A model generated the notes under the pieces. That model worked only from the letters and a program-made list of their open reading frames with translations. It did no database searches and had not been told where the DNA came from. A stretch of 64,000 nt of DNA from an uncultured Pelagibacteraceae bacterium (GTDB taxonomy: Bacteria > Pseudomonadota > Alphaproteobacteria > Pelagibacterales > Pelagibacteraceae), in assembly GCA_902589725.1 (NCBI GenBank), contig CACITU010000004.1:1-64000 (forward strand), given 5' to 3'. Positions 18,094 to 26,435 of the stretch are shown here, in pieces (position 1 is the stretch's first letter; every line of letters begins with the position of its first letter). The position numbers and the translations under genes are program-made.

Positions 18094-18867
18094 ATGAATA
18101 AACTTAAACTGTTTGCTTTAGCAGCTATGGGCTTGATCGGTTTTTCAGGTATAGCTATTGCAGCAGACGCAACGATGTTGAGCCAAGATGACTTCGTAGG
18201 AATTTCATTCTGGGTTATCTCTATGGGGATGTTAGCAGCTACTGCTTTCTTTTTCATGGAAGTTGGCAACGTCGCAGCCGGTTGGAGAACATCAGTAATT
18301 GTTGCTGGTCTTGTAACTGGTATCGCATTCATACACTACATGTACATGAGAGAAGTATGGGTCGCTACTGGAGACTCACCAACAGTATACAGATACATTG
18401 ACTGGTTAATCACTGTACCATTACAGATGGTAGAATTTTATTTAATTCTAGCAGCTATTAATAAAGCAAACTCTGGAATGTTCTGGAGATTATTAATTGG
18501 TTCATTAGTGATGCTTATCGGTGGATACTTAGGTGAAGCAGGATACATTAATGCTACACTAGGTTTCATTATCGGAATGGCAGGTTGGGTATACATTCTT
18601 TATGAAGTATTCTCAGGTGAAGCTGGTAAAGCTGCATCGAAGAGTGGTAACAAAGCTCTTGTAACTGCGTTCGGAGCGATGAGAATGATTGTTACAGTAG
18701 GTTGGGCAATTTACCCATTAGGTTATGTATTTGGTTACTTAACTGGTGGAGTAGACGCTGACTCACTTAACGTCGTTTATAACTTAGCTGACTTCATTAA
18801 CAAAATTGCATTTGGTCTAGTAATTTGGGCTGCTGCAACTAGTTCTGCAGGAAAAAGAGCTAAGTAA
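18094..18867 (+). CDS. Proteorhodopsin, predicted blue-absorbing
   Basis: A retinal-binding seven-helix protein that pumps protons out of the cell in light. A signal peptide precedes the first helix (cleavage near AIAADA, residues 22-25). Counting against the green proteorhodopsin reference: proton acceptor Asp103 (reference D97) in YIDWLITVPL, proton donor Glu114 (E108), His81 (H75) in FIHYMYMREVW and Schiff-base Lys237 (K231) in DFINKIAF. The spectral tuning residue (reference 105) is Gln111 in PLQMVEF, which predicts blue absorption, as in open-ocean variants. A strong ribosome-binding site and a strong hairpin terminator surround the gene, so it forms its own transcript. No retinal synthesis gene is in the window. 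Confidence 0.98.
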   Translation: MNKLKLFALAAMGLIGFSGIAIAADATMLSQDDFVGISFWVISMGMLAATAFFFMEVGNVAAGWRTSVIVAGLVTGIAFIHYMYMREVWVATGDSPTVYRYIDWLITVPLQMVEFYLILAAINKANSGMFWRLLIGSLVMLIGGYLGEAGYINATLGFIIGMAGWVYILYEVFSGEAGKAASKSGNKALVTAFGAMRMIVTVGWAIYPLGYVFGYLTGGVDADSLNVVYNLADFINKIAFGLVIWAAATSSAGKRAK

Positions 18868-18886
18868 TTTAGCTAAAATTTAAATT

Positions 18887-18922
18887 AAGGGCAGGTACAA
18901 TTTTGTACTTGCCCTTTTTTTT
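18887..18922 (+). terminator. Rho-independent terminator after proteorhodopsin
   Basis: GGGCAGGTAC pairs with GTACTTGCCC (one G-T pair) around a loop AATTTT-like centre, and a run of T follows. It lies 20 bases after the stop codon and should end most transcripts before the desaturase gene. Confidence 0.9.
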
Positions 18923-18937
18923 GGCCTTTAATAAATT

Positions 18938-19969
18938 ATGTATAGTTATTATACATATTTTTTGTCTATGGATGTTAAATTGGAAAAATGGCACAAATGC
19001 CAAATTGATAAAGAGGTACTAAAAGAACTTTCAAAGAAATCTGATTTAAAAGGACTTCAACACGTTTCAGTTTTTTTTGGACTATTATTGATAACTGGAA
19101 TTTTTGCATATCAAACCTGGGGCACATGGTGGTCGGTATTTTGGTTTTTAGTTTATGGAAACATCTATTCTTTCTCTAATCCATTGTGGCATGAGACTGG
19201 ACACAAAACTGCATTTCAATCAAAATTCTTAAATGAATTTTTTTATTATATCTCATCATATATGGCTAATTTTGAACCAACAAGATGGAGATACACACAC
19301 TTTATTCACCATGGAAATACTTACTCAACGGAAAATCCATTTGATCATGAAATTGAATATGGAAATAATTTAAAAGAAACACCGAAGCGTTTAATTATAA
19401 ATTTAGTTCCATTTTTGGATTTAGTTTTCTTTAAAAAACATATTTCATTCGAAATTGTTCAACACGCTTTAGGAATTAAAACAAAAGTAATGAAAGATAG
19501 CATTCCAGAAAATGCACAATCAAAAGCAATTTTAATTTCAAGAGTTTATGTTTTGATTTGGTTATCAATTATTTTATGGTCTATACTCGCTTCTTCTTGG
19601 ATGCCTTTATTGTATTTTGTGTTACCGCAATTTTATGGAAAAACTTTACACAAACTTGTTGCATTTACCCAACATGCAGGTTTGGCAAGAAACATCAAAG
19701 ATCATAGGGTTACATCTCGAGAAATGTATTTAAATCCTATATTAAGTTTTTTATATTGGAAAATGGAATATCATTTAACTCATCATATGTTTCCCACAGT
19801 TCCGTCATATAATCTTGATAAGCTGCACCAACATATAAAAGACCAATTGCCAAAGCCAAATTATGGTTTAATTGATGCTTATAAAGAGATTATTCCTGCG
19901 TTAATAAAACAAAAAGATGATACAAGCTATTATATAAAAAAAGAGCTACCTGACCCTCAAAAAATTTAA
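18938..19969 (+). CDS. Membrane fatty-acid desaturase / hydroxylase family protein
   Basis: A membrane-bound di-iron enzyme with the three conserved histidine clusters: HETGH (residues 85-89), HFIHHGN (121-127) and HLTHH (279-283). Hydrophobic pairs of helices lie at about 43-80 and 200-230. Such enzymes introduce double bonds or hydroxyl groups in acyl chains or carotenoids and take electrons from ferredoxin or cytochrome b5. The gene sits between proteorhodopsin and a [2Fe-2S] ferredoxin plus ferredoxin-NADP reductase, which could supply those electrons. An alternative start is the ATG at 18968, giving MDVKLEKW. The substrate (lipid or carotenoid) cannot be decided here. Confidence 0.8.
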   Translation: MYSYYTYFLSMDVKLEKWHKCQIDKEVLKELSKKSDLKGLQHVSVFFGLLLITGIFAYQTWGTWWSVFWFLVYGNIYSFSNPLWHETGHKTAFQSKFLNEFFYYISSYMANFEPTRWRYTHFIHHGNTYSTENPFDHEIEYGNNLKETPKRLIINLVPFLDLVFFKKHISFEIVQHALGIKTKVMKDSIPENAQSKAILISRVYVLIWLSIILWSILASSWMPLLYFVLPQFYGKTLHKLVAFTQHAGLARNIKDHRVTSREMYLNPILSFLYWKMEYHLTHHMFPTVPSYNLDKLHQHIKDQLPKPNYGLIDAYKEIIPALIKQKDDTSYYIKKELPDPQKI

Positions 19970-20030
19970 AAAAATACTAGGTATGATTTTACTTACTTGT
20001 CCTATTTAGATAAGAAACTATATATATCGC

Positions 20031-20351
20031 ATGGCAAAAATTACATATCACGCTCATGATAATAAAACGTATACGATTGATGTTCAAAACGGACTTACTG
20101 TGATGGAAGGTGCTATCCAAAATGATATTCCAGGTATAGATGCTGATTGTGGAGGAGGAATGTCGTGTGCCACTTGCCATGTTTATGTCAAAGAACAATG
20201 GTTAGATAAACTTCCAGCTAAAGAGGATGGTGAAGAAGATATGCTTGATATGGCTTTTGAACCAAAAAAAAATAGTCGATTGAGTTGTCAGTTAATAGTT
20301 TCAGATGAGCTGGATGGATTAGAAGTAAACATTCCATCAAAGCAAGGTTAA
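20031..20351 (+). CDS. [2Fe-2S] ferredoxin (adrenodoxin type)
   Basis: A 106-residue soluble electron carrier. The cluster cysteines are C40, C46 and C49 in [12 protein letters not shown], and C86 in RLSCQL, the pattern of vertebrate-type and bacterial adrenodoxin-like ferredoxins. The start ATG at 20031 is followed by a normal beta-grasp N-terminus. It ends at 20351 and the reductase starts at the very next base, so the two are translationally linked. A ferredoxin next to proteorhodopsin is known in SAR11; a role in supplying the desaturase is inferred from position. Confidence 0.93.
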   Translation: MAKITYHAHDNKTYTIDVQNGLTVMEGAIQNDIPGIDADCGGGMSCATCHVYVKEQWLDKLPAKEDGEEDMLDMAFEPKKNSRLSCQLIVSDELDGLEVNIPSKQG

Positions 20352-21368
20352 ATGAATAAAACAGATGTATTAATTATTGGAGCAGGACCAACAGGATTGT
20401 TTTGTGCTCATCAACTTGGAATTATAGGTTTAAGTTGTGAGATAGTGGATAACCTTGATAAAGCTGGAGGCCAATGTATTGAGCTATATCCTGACAAACC
20501 TATTTATGATATTCCGGCAGTACCTGAATGTACAGGTGAAGAATTAACCAATAATCTTTTAAAGCAAATCAAACCTTTCAATATTAAATTTCATTTGAAT
20601 GAAAGAGTAGAAGAATTAAAAAAAAACCAAAACAGATGGCATGTTAAAACTTCTGCTGGAGTAGAGTTTGATGTTGCAGCAATTGTTATTGCTGGTGGTG
20701 TTGGTTCATTTGAGCCAAGAAAATTTCCAGTTAAGGAGTGTGAAAAATTTGAGGGCAATTCTTTGTTTTATTCAATTAAAGATAAATCAATTTTTAAAGA
20801 CAAAACTATTTCAATATTTGGAGGAGGAGATTCAGCTTTAGATTGGGCTATTGAGTTATCAAAAACCTCTAAAGTAAATTTAATCCACAGAAGAGATGGT
20901 TTTAGTGGAGCAGAAGCAAGTGCTCAAAAAGTAAAAGAGCTTAATGAAAAAGGAAAATTAAATTTATATACAAAGTATCAAATTAACTCAGTTTTAGGAG
21001 ACAAAAACATTGAGACAGTAAAAATAAAACATGATGATGGAGAAATTAAAGAAATTAAATCTGATTACGTATTAGGTTTTTTTGGTTTAATCATGCAACT
21101 TGGTCCTATTTTAGATTGGGGATTAAATATCGATAAGAAAACTGTTCAGGTAAATACCGAAAACTTTGAAACTAATGTGAGCGGTATATTTGCGATTGGA
21201 GATATTTGTTCTTATCCAGGTAAATTAAAATTAATTCTATCAGGTTTTCATGAGGGCGCTTTAGCTGCAAGAGGTTGTTTTAAATATGCAAAACCAGATG
21301 AGAAATTAAGATTTGAATTCACAACAACTTCCAAAGCTGCACAAGAAAGACTTGGAATAAAAAAATGA
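20352..21368 (+). CDS. Ferredoxin--NADP reductase, thioredoxin-reductase-like type
   Basis: A 338-residue flavoprotein with an FAD-binding GAGPTGLF near the N-terminus and an NADPH-binding GGGDSALDWAI at about residue 155. The redox CxxC of thioredoxin reductase is absent. The region IAGGVGSFEPRKFPV and the C-terminal extension (KAAQERLGIKK) match the YumC-like reductases that move electrons between NADPH and ferredoxin. It directly follows the ferredoxin gene, so the pair probably works together. Such proteins are often annotated as thioredoxin reductase; the absence of the CxxC speaks against that. Confidence 0.88.
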   Translation: MNKTDVLIIGAGPTGLFCAHQLGIIGLSCEIVDNLDKAGGQCIELYPDKPIYDIPAVPECTGEELTNNLLKQIKPFNIKFHLNERVEELKKNQNRWHVKTSAGVEFDVAAIVIAGGVGSFEPRKFPVKECEKFEGNSLFYSIKDKSIFKDKTISIFGGGDSALDWAIELSKTSKVNLIHRRDGFSGAEASAQKVKELNEKGKLNLYTKYQINSVLGDKNIETVKIKHDDGEIKEIKSDYVLGFFGLIMQLGPILDWGLNIDKKTVQVNTENFETNVSGIFAIGDICSYPGKLKLILSGFHEGALAARGCFKYAKPDEKLRFEFTTTSKAAQERLGIKK

Positions 21369-21991
21369 TAGAACTTTTTTCTGCTAACACTCCTAATGGA
21401 TGGAAAATAAGTATCATGCTTGAAGAAATTGGGTATGAATATAAAGTAACCAAAGTTGATATTGGTAAAGATGAACAATTTAAACCAGAATTTATAAAGT
21501 TAAGTCCTTTTGGAAAAATTCCTGTGATCATTGATCATGATAGTAGCAAGAGTATTTTCGAGTCAGGTGCTATATTAATGTACTTGGCGGATAAAAGTGG
21601 AAAACTTTATAACGAAAAAGATAGATTAGTAATTAATCAATGGTTAATGGCTCAAATGGGTACTGTAGGTCCTATGATTGGTCAACATCATCAGTTTCAT
21701 CACTATAATCCCGGCAAAAGCGAATTTGGTGAGGAAAGATATTTTAAAATTACCAAAAGAATTTATGGAGAACTAGATGCTAGATTAAAGGAGTCTAAGT
21801 TTCTTGCAGGTCCCGATTATACAATTGCAGATATTGCAACTTGGCCTTGGATGGCAAGACATGAGTGGCACGATATTGGTTTGAAAAATTACCAAAACTT
21901 ATCTAGATGGTATTTAGAAATAGCTGAGAGAGAAGCTGTAATCAATGGTTATCGTTTTATGGATAAAGATTCTATAATTCCAAAATTATAA
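21365..21991 (+). CDS. Glutathione S-transferase family protein
   Basis: A 208-residue GST with a thioredoxin-like N-terminal domain (IELFSANTPNGWKISIMLEE, FGKIPVI, FESGAILMYLADK) and a helical C-terminal domain (YTIADIATWPWMARH). The order resembles the Nu-class YfcG/YghU group, which often acts as a disulfide reductase. The start overlaps the stop of the reductase gene by 4 bases (ATGA), so it is in the same operon. The true substrate is not readable. Confidence 0.88.
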   Translation: MIELFSANTPNGWKISIMLEEIGYEYKVTKVDIGKDEQFKPEFIKLSPFGKIPVIIDHDSSKSIFESGAILMYLADKSGKLYNEKDRLVINQWLMAQMGTVGPMIGQHHQFHHYNPGKSEFGEERYFKITKRIYGELDARLKESKFLAGPDYTIADIATWPWMARHEWHDIGLKNYQNLSRWYLEIAEREAVINGYRFMDKDSIIPKL

Positions 21992-21994
21992 AAT

Positions 21995-22090
21995 TTATCC
22001 AAATAATCTATAAAGAGTGCTTAGTATTCCATATCCAGAAAACTCAATAGCGACAATTATAATAATTATTAAAATTAATTTTTTATTCAT
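21995..22090 (-). CDS. 31-residue single-span membrane peptide behind dksA
   Basis: The minus strand reads MNKKLILIIIIIVAIEFSGY and continues to LYRLFG before a stop at 21995. It is one hydrophobic helix with a Lys-Lys start and a short tail containing Arg. Its ATG overlaps the TGA of the preceding small ORF (ATGA). It lies in the last 200 bases between the convergent GST gene and dksA. Too short for certainty, but coupling and transmembrane design are suggestive. No function assigned. Confidence 0.45.
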   Translation of the reverse strand: MNKKLILIIIIIVAIEFSGYGILSTLYRLFG

Positions 22091-22203
22091 TTTAAAAATA
22101 AATATAATAACAACACAACCCAGAAGAAAGGATAGTAAAAATAAATATATTTTTTAGCAAAAAGAAATGAGATTGAATTTTTATTAGAAGATTTTTTTTT
22201 CAT
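22087..22203 (-). CDS. 38-residue basic and aromatic membrane peptide behind dksA
   Basis: This minus-strand ORF begins 3 bases after the dksA stop. It has a Lys/Ser/Asn-rich start (MKKKSSNKNSISFLFAKKY), then an aromatic hydrophobic stretch (IYFYYPFFWVVLLLYLFLK) that could span or lie on a membrane, and stops at TGA overlapping the next ATG. The gene arrangement dksA, this ORF and the 31-residue ORF looks like a translationally coupled unit. No family recognised; chance in AT-rich DNA cannot be excluded. Confidence 0.45.
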   Translation of the reverse strand: MKKKSSNKNSISFLFAKKYIYFYYPFFWVVLLLYLFLK

Positions 22204-22206
22204 TTT

Positions 22207-22722
22207 TTAATCATCCGCATGAACTTTTTCATCTTTTTCATGCTTTTCTTGTGCTGCAATTGTGTACTTAGCGACAGGTCTTGCCATTAATCTTTTTAGT
22301 CCAATTGGTTCTGCAGTGTCTAAGCAGTAACCATAAGTATCCTCTCTTATTCTCATTAAAGCTTTATCAATCTCTGATATTAATTTAATTTGTCTATTGA
22401 TAGCTTTCATTTCAACATTTTTATCTATGTATGAGCTAGCTTGATCAACAATATCTGCAGAGATGTTGTTGTCATCCATGCTACCATTGTAAAGAGCTTC
22501 GTTATTAGCTTTAATTAATTCTTTCTTCCATTCTGTCAATCTCATTCTGAAAAATACTTTGTGTTTTTCACACATATATTTTTCAGTATCTTTAGGAACA
22601 TATGTTTTTGAAATTTTAATTGGTGCTTTTAACACAACTTTAGCTGCAGCAGGTTTTGCTTTTCTTACAACTTTAGTTTTTGGTTTTGATACTTTTTTCT
22701 TTACTTTAGTAGTCTTAGGCAT
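22207..22722 (-). CDS. dksA: DksA/TraR-family RNA polymerase-binding regulator
   Basis: DksA enters the secondary channel of RNA polymerase and works with ppGpp in stress control. The coiled-coil region and the C-terminal signature YGYCLDTAEPIGLKRLMARP followed by AQEKHEKDEK identify it. Of the four zinc-finger cysteines of E. coli DksA only the first (in YGYC) remains; the others are Thr, Thr and Ala, a state known for some alphaproteobacterial DksA proteins. The N-terminal 45 residues are a Lys/Pro/Ala-rich extension (PKTTKVKKKVSKPKTKV) not in E. coli, giving 171 residues. Two small membrane ORFs follow immediately. Confidence 0.9.
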   Translation of the reverse strand: MPKTTKVKKKVSKPKTKVVRKAKPAAAKVVLKAPIKISKTYVPKDTEKYMCEKHKVFFRMRLTEWKKELIKANNEALYNGSMDDNNISADIVDQASSYIDKNVEMKAINRQIKLISEIDKALMRIREDTYGYCLDTAEPIGLKRLMARPVAKYTIAAQEKHEKDEKVHADD

Positions 22723-22800
22723 ACTTCAATTTTGAATTTCCGGAGTATATTCAGCAAAATAGGGGTGTCAAGCAACCTGAATTGTTATAAATATTTATAA

Positions 22801-24123
22801 ATGACCATTAATAACAAAAATATTAATAATGTATTTTATATTTTTGTTATAGCTCATTTAATTTTCTGGACTTTGATTCCATCATTAACAAATAAAAATT
22901 TACCACTAGATACTATTGAGGCTTTAGCGTGGGGAAGTAATTTAGATTGGGGTTTTAACAAACATCCTCCAATGAGTGCTTTTTTTCCTGAAATTTTTTT
23001 TCAGATTTTTGGTTCTCAAGATTGGGCGTATTATTTACTAAGTCAGATCTTTATAGTTATATCGTTTTATTACATCTTTAAATTTTCAAAAGAATTATTG
23101 AATAACAGTTTGCTTGCTTTAATCTCTGTTTTGTTAATAGAGTCTATTTATTTTTATAATTTCACAACTCCAGAATTTAATGTCAACGTTTGTCAGCTTC
23201 CCTTCTGGACATTGACAGTTTATTTTTCTTGGAAAATTTATACTGAAAAAGAAATCAAGTTTTCAGATTGCTTTTTTGTTGGTCTATTTGCAGCATTTGG
23301 TTTCTTATCAAAGTATCTCTTTATTTATTTATTAATATCCATAGAAATTTTATTTTTTTATTTAATTTTTATAAAAAAAAACAGAAAGTTTGATTTTAAA
23401 TATTTAATAACACTCGAGGTCTTTTTAGTATTATTGGTTCCACACTTAATTTGGCTTAATAATAATGAATTTATTACTATTACCTATGGATTAGCTAGAA
23501 CTGGATTAGAACAATCTGCGTTACTTGATCATGTTAAATTTCCATTAATATTCTTACTGAAACAAATTGGAATATTGATTCCTTTTTTTGTGCTTGTTTG
23601 GTTATTAACAAAAAAAATTATTATAAAAATAAACTTTAAAGATAAAAAATTACTATTTTTATTAACAATAAATATTTTACCAATTTTTTTGATGTTTTTA
23701 ACCTCGATGTTGACTGGATCAAAAATTAGAACTATGTGGATGACACCTTTCTATTTATTTTTTGGAACTCTGTTTGTTTATATATTTCAATCATATATTG
23801 AAATTAAAAAGTTAAAACAATTTGTAATTGGATTTATTTTTCTCTTCTTTTTGTCACCTTTACTTTATGCATATGTTTCAATCTCTAAGGAAGATAAGAG
23901 AACAGATTATCCTGGTAAAGAAATTGCTTTAAAAACGCAATATGCTTGGGATCAACAATTTGAAACAAATATTAATGTAGTTTTGGGAAATGAGTGGAAT
24001 GCTGGAAATTTATCTTATCATTTAAAATCAAGACCTGTTTGGGAGGGTTTTGTTACCAGAGATAAACTTGATCAATTGAATGATTACATGTGTCTTGATA
24101 ATGTTTGTGTAGGGTCTAAATAG
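22801..24123 (+). CDS. GT39-like (ArnT/PMT family) membrane glycosyltransferase
   Basis: A 440-residue protein with about ten hydrophobic helices. The first loop after helix 1 contains LDTIEALAWGSNLDWGFNKHPPMSA, the acidic motif followed by the GFNKHPP pattern seen in ArnT-like GT-C transferases that use undecaprenyl-phosphate sugars. A short periplasmic C-terminal tail ends the protein. The adjacent gene begins at the next base. It opens a six-gene run that also contains a GT2 enzyme. The sugar and acceptor are unknown. Confidence 0.75.
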   Translation: MTINNKNINNVFYIFVIAHLIFWTLIPSLTNKNLPLDTIEALAWGSNLDWGFNKHPPMSAFFPEIFFQIFGSQDWAYYLLSQIFIVISFYYIFKFSKELLNNSLLALISVLLIESIYFYNFTTPEFNVNVCQLPFWTLTVYFSWKIYTEKEIKFSDCFFVGLFAAFGFLSKYLFIYLLISIEILFFYLIFIKKNRKFDFKYLITLEVFLVLLVPHLIWLNNNEFITITYGLARTGLEQSALLDHVKFPLIFLLKQIGILIPFFVLVWLLTKKIIIKINFKDKKLLFLLTINILPIFLMFLTSMLTGSKIRTMWMTPFYLFFGTLFVYIFQSYIEIKKLKQFVIGFIFLFFLSPLLYAYVSISKEDKRTDYPGKEIALKTQYAWDQQFETNINVVLGNEWNAGNLSYHLKSRPVWEGFVTRDKLDQLNDYMCLDNVCVGSK

Positions 24124-24993
24124 ATGAATTATATAATTTTAATTCCAATTTATAACGATAGAGAGTCACTTAAGTTTCTTATTCAGAATATTAACAACGA
24201 AATAAAAGATTTTAATCATAAAATATCAATTGTAGTTATTAATGATGCTTCCTCACAACAGATAATTGATACTTATCCAAATATTGAAAATATTCATTCA
24301 ATAGAAATAATAAATATGAAAGAGAATAGGGGTCATACTAGGTGCATCGCTTCAGGACTTAAGTATATTTTTGAAAAAAAAGATTTTGATTATGTCATTC
24401 CTATGGATGGAGATGGAGAAGATAGGCCAGAAGAAATCAAACAATTTATTGAACTTTCAGAGAATTCTGATGGAAAATCAATAGTTGGTGAAAGAGTAAA
24501 AAGATCAGAAAGTTTATTTTTTAAAACATGTTATAATATTCATAAAGTTATAACTTTAATATTTACCGGAAAGTCTATTAAGTTTGGAAATTATACTTGC
24601 TTATCTAAAGTGACGGTCGAAAAAATGATAAGTGAAAAAGCTACATGGAATAGTTTTTCAGGTTCTTTAAAAAAAATAGAAAAAAACCTACTTACTATAC
24701 CCTCAATTCGAGGATCAAGATATCATGGTCCATCTCAAATGAGTTTTTTTAATTTATTAAAACACTCTCTCGCAATAATAAGTGTTTTCAGAAAAACTGT
24801 TTTAATTCGATCAGCATTATTTATTATATTTTATATATTACTTATCAAAAGTTACGCTTCAGTGATAACTTCATTACCATTAGTTTTGTTATTGGTAATG
24901 ATTTATTCAATTTCTAGTTTAGCATTAAGAGAGAATATTGAAGAATTTAATAATTCCTTAACAAATATTCATGATGTTGATAAAATTAAATAA
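24124..24993 (+). CDS. GT2-family glycosyltransferase with C-terminal membrane helices
   Basis: A GT-A domain with IILIPIYNDRESL at the start, VVINDASS, and a metal-binding DGDGEDRPEE (PMDGDGED) near residue 98. The length is 289 residues, with one or two hydrophobic helices at about 225-270 (SALFIIFYILLIKSY). Such enzymes often charge polyprenyl phosphate with a sugar, like DPM synthase, and would then feed the GT39-like enzyme encoded just upstream. The two genes abut with no gap. The donor and product are inference. Confidence 0.82.
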   Translation: MNYIILIPIYNDRESLKFLIQNINNEIKDFNHKISIVVINDASSQQIIDTYPNIENIHSIEIINMKENRGHTRCIASGLKYIFEKKDFDYVIPMDGDGEDRPEEIKQFIELSENSDGKSIVGERVKRSESLFFKTCYNIHKVITLIFTGKSIKFGNYTCLSKVTVEKMISEKATWNSFSGSLKKIEKNLLTIPSIRGSRYHGPSQMSFFNLLKHSLAIISVFRKTVLIRSALFIIFYILLIKSYASVITSLPLVLLLVMIYSISSLALRENIEEFNNSLTNIHDVDKIK

Positions 24994-24995
24994 AT

Positions 24996-26435
24996 ATGAA
25001 AAACTTTTTTAGAAAAGTTGCTTTTGGTATTGGACCCAATGAGCAAGTGCCCTCTGATCCTTTGAATTGGGCACTTAATCAGCTAGATGATATTCCAGAA
25101 TTATCCTGGAAAGGTAAAATATATTCTGAAAATGAATTAAGAAATTATTATAAAGAATGGGTATATGGTGACAGAAAAGTTTTAAGAAAAAAATATAAAG
25201 ATAACAAAACACTTTATAAAACTCACAAAGATTTATTAAGGCACAAAACTGGACAAAAATTTTGGGAATCTTTAGAGATTTCAATAAGACACAACGAAGG
25301 CATTAATAGTAATTTCCCAGTACTGGCAAAACTATGGATGTTTTGGGGAAATTTTTTTGCAATTAGTGAAAAAGATTTCTTGGCGAATTATTCGACAGGT
25401 CCATATCACAGAGAAATTGTTAGACCTAATCTAAATCAAACTTTTGAAAAAATGGTTTATGATGTAACCACATCATGGGCCATGATACATCATTTAGATA
25501 ATAGTGAGAGTGCAGGTCCTAAAAGTATTACTGCTAGTGAAGATTGGAGAAGAAAAAAGAAAAGGCCAGCAACGATCAATGAAAATCACGCAAGAGAACT
25601 TTTAGAGCTTCATACCGTCTCCCCAAAAGCAGGTTACACCCAAGAGGATGTTATTCAACTTGCTTACATAATGACAGGTTGGCAACAACGATGGAGTAAA
25701 AAAAAATTAGAGACAGGTAATGTTTGGTTTAATTCAGAATATCATCAGCCAGGCAAGAAAAATGTTTTAGGCAAAGAATATAAAAAAGGTAAAAAATCAT
25801 TAGCTGTAGTTATAAAAGATTTAGTAAATCATCCTAATTGTAGAGATTTTGTTGCTGAAAGACTTTGTAGATATCTAATAACTGATGAACCAACACAAGA
25901 AATGAAGCAACCTATTATCGATGCTTTCAAAAAGACAGATGGATTTTTGCCTGAAATTCATAAAGCTGCGATTAAAGTTGCATTTAAATATAATGATAAA
26001 TACAGAAAGTTTCAGACACCTGAAAATTGGTTTATACAAGTAGCGAAAACTGCTGATTTAAGTTGGCCACCCGCAACACATCTTATGGATAGTTATGAAT
26101 TAGGTGTAAAACCCCTTAGGTCACAAAGATTACCAGAAAGAATTTTAAGAAATATTGGGCATCATCCTTATAGAGCCAAACAACCAAATGGGTGGTCTGA
26201 TGATTCTGCTGATTGGTTATCTCCAGAATTATTAATCAGAAGATTGGTCTATGCTGACAGAAGTTATTCATTTCTAAAAGCTGGAAATGATAATAAAGAA
26301 TTTTACGAAAAAATAATTAACAATAATTTCGATAATCCAGGAAAAATATCAGATTATGTATTTAAGAATATGTTGCGTAAATCGAGCGAAAAAAATGTAT
26401 TAATATTTAATCATCCGGAGTTTTTAAAGGCATGA
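24996..26435 (+). CDS. DUF1800 family protein
   Basis: A 479-residue protein with the DUF1800 signature NENHARELLELHTVSP and GYTQEDVIQLAYIMTGWQ at residues about 190-230, preceded by WMFWGNFFAIS and MVYDVTTSWAMIHHLDNSES. Members often lie next to DUF1501 genes, as here (4-base overlap). No clear signal peptide: the N-terminus is MKNFFRKVAFGIGPNE. The biochemical function of the family is not established to my knowledge. Confidence 0.85.
   Translation: MKNFFRKVAFGIGPNEQVPSDPLNWALNQLDDIPELSWKGKIYSENELRNYYKEWVYGDRKVLRKKYKDNKTLYKTHKDLLRHKTGQKFWESLEISIRHNEGINSNFPVLAKLWMFWGNFFAISEKDFLANYSTGPYHREIVRPNLNQTFEKMVYDVTTSWAMIHHLDNSESAGPKSITASEDWRRKKKRPATINENHARELLELHTVSPKAGYTQEDVIQLAYIMTGWQQRWSKKKLETGNVWFNSEYHQPGKKNVLGKEYKKGKKSLAVVIKDLVNHPNCRDFVAERLCRYLITDEPTQEMKQPIIDAFKKTDGFLPEIHKAAIKVAFKYNDKYRKFQTPENWFIQVAKTADLSWPPATHLMDSYELGVKPLRSQRLPERILRNIGHHPYRAKQPNGWSDDSADWLSPELLIRRLVYADRSYSFLKAGNDNKEFYEKIINNNFDNPGKISDYVFKNMLRKSSEKNVLIFNHPEFLKA

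Noticed and set aside
20352-21368. Thioredoxin reductase annotation.
   Set aside because: No redox CxxC present, and it directly follows a ferredoxin gene; ferredoxin-NADP reductase fits better.
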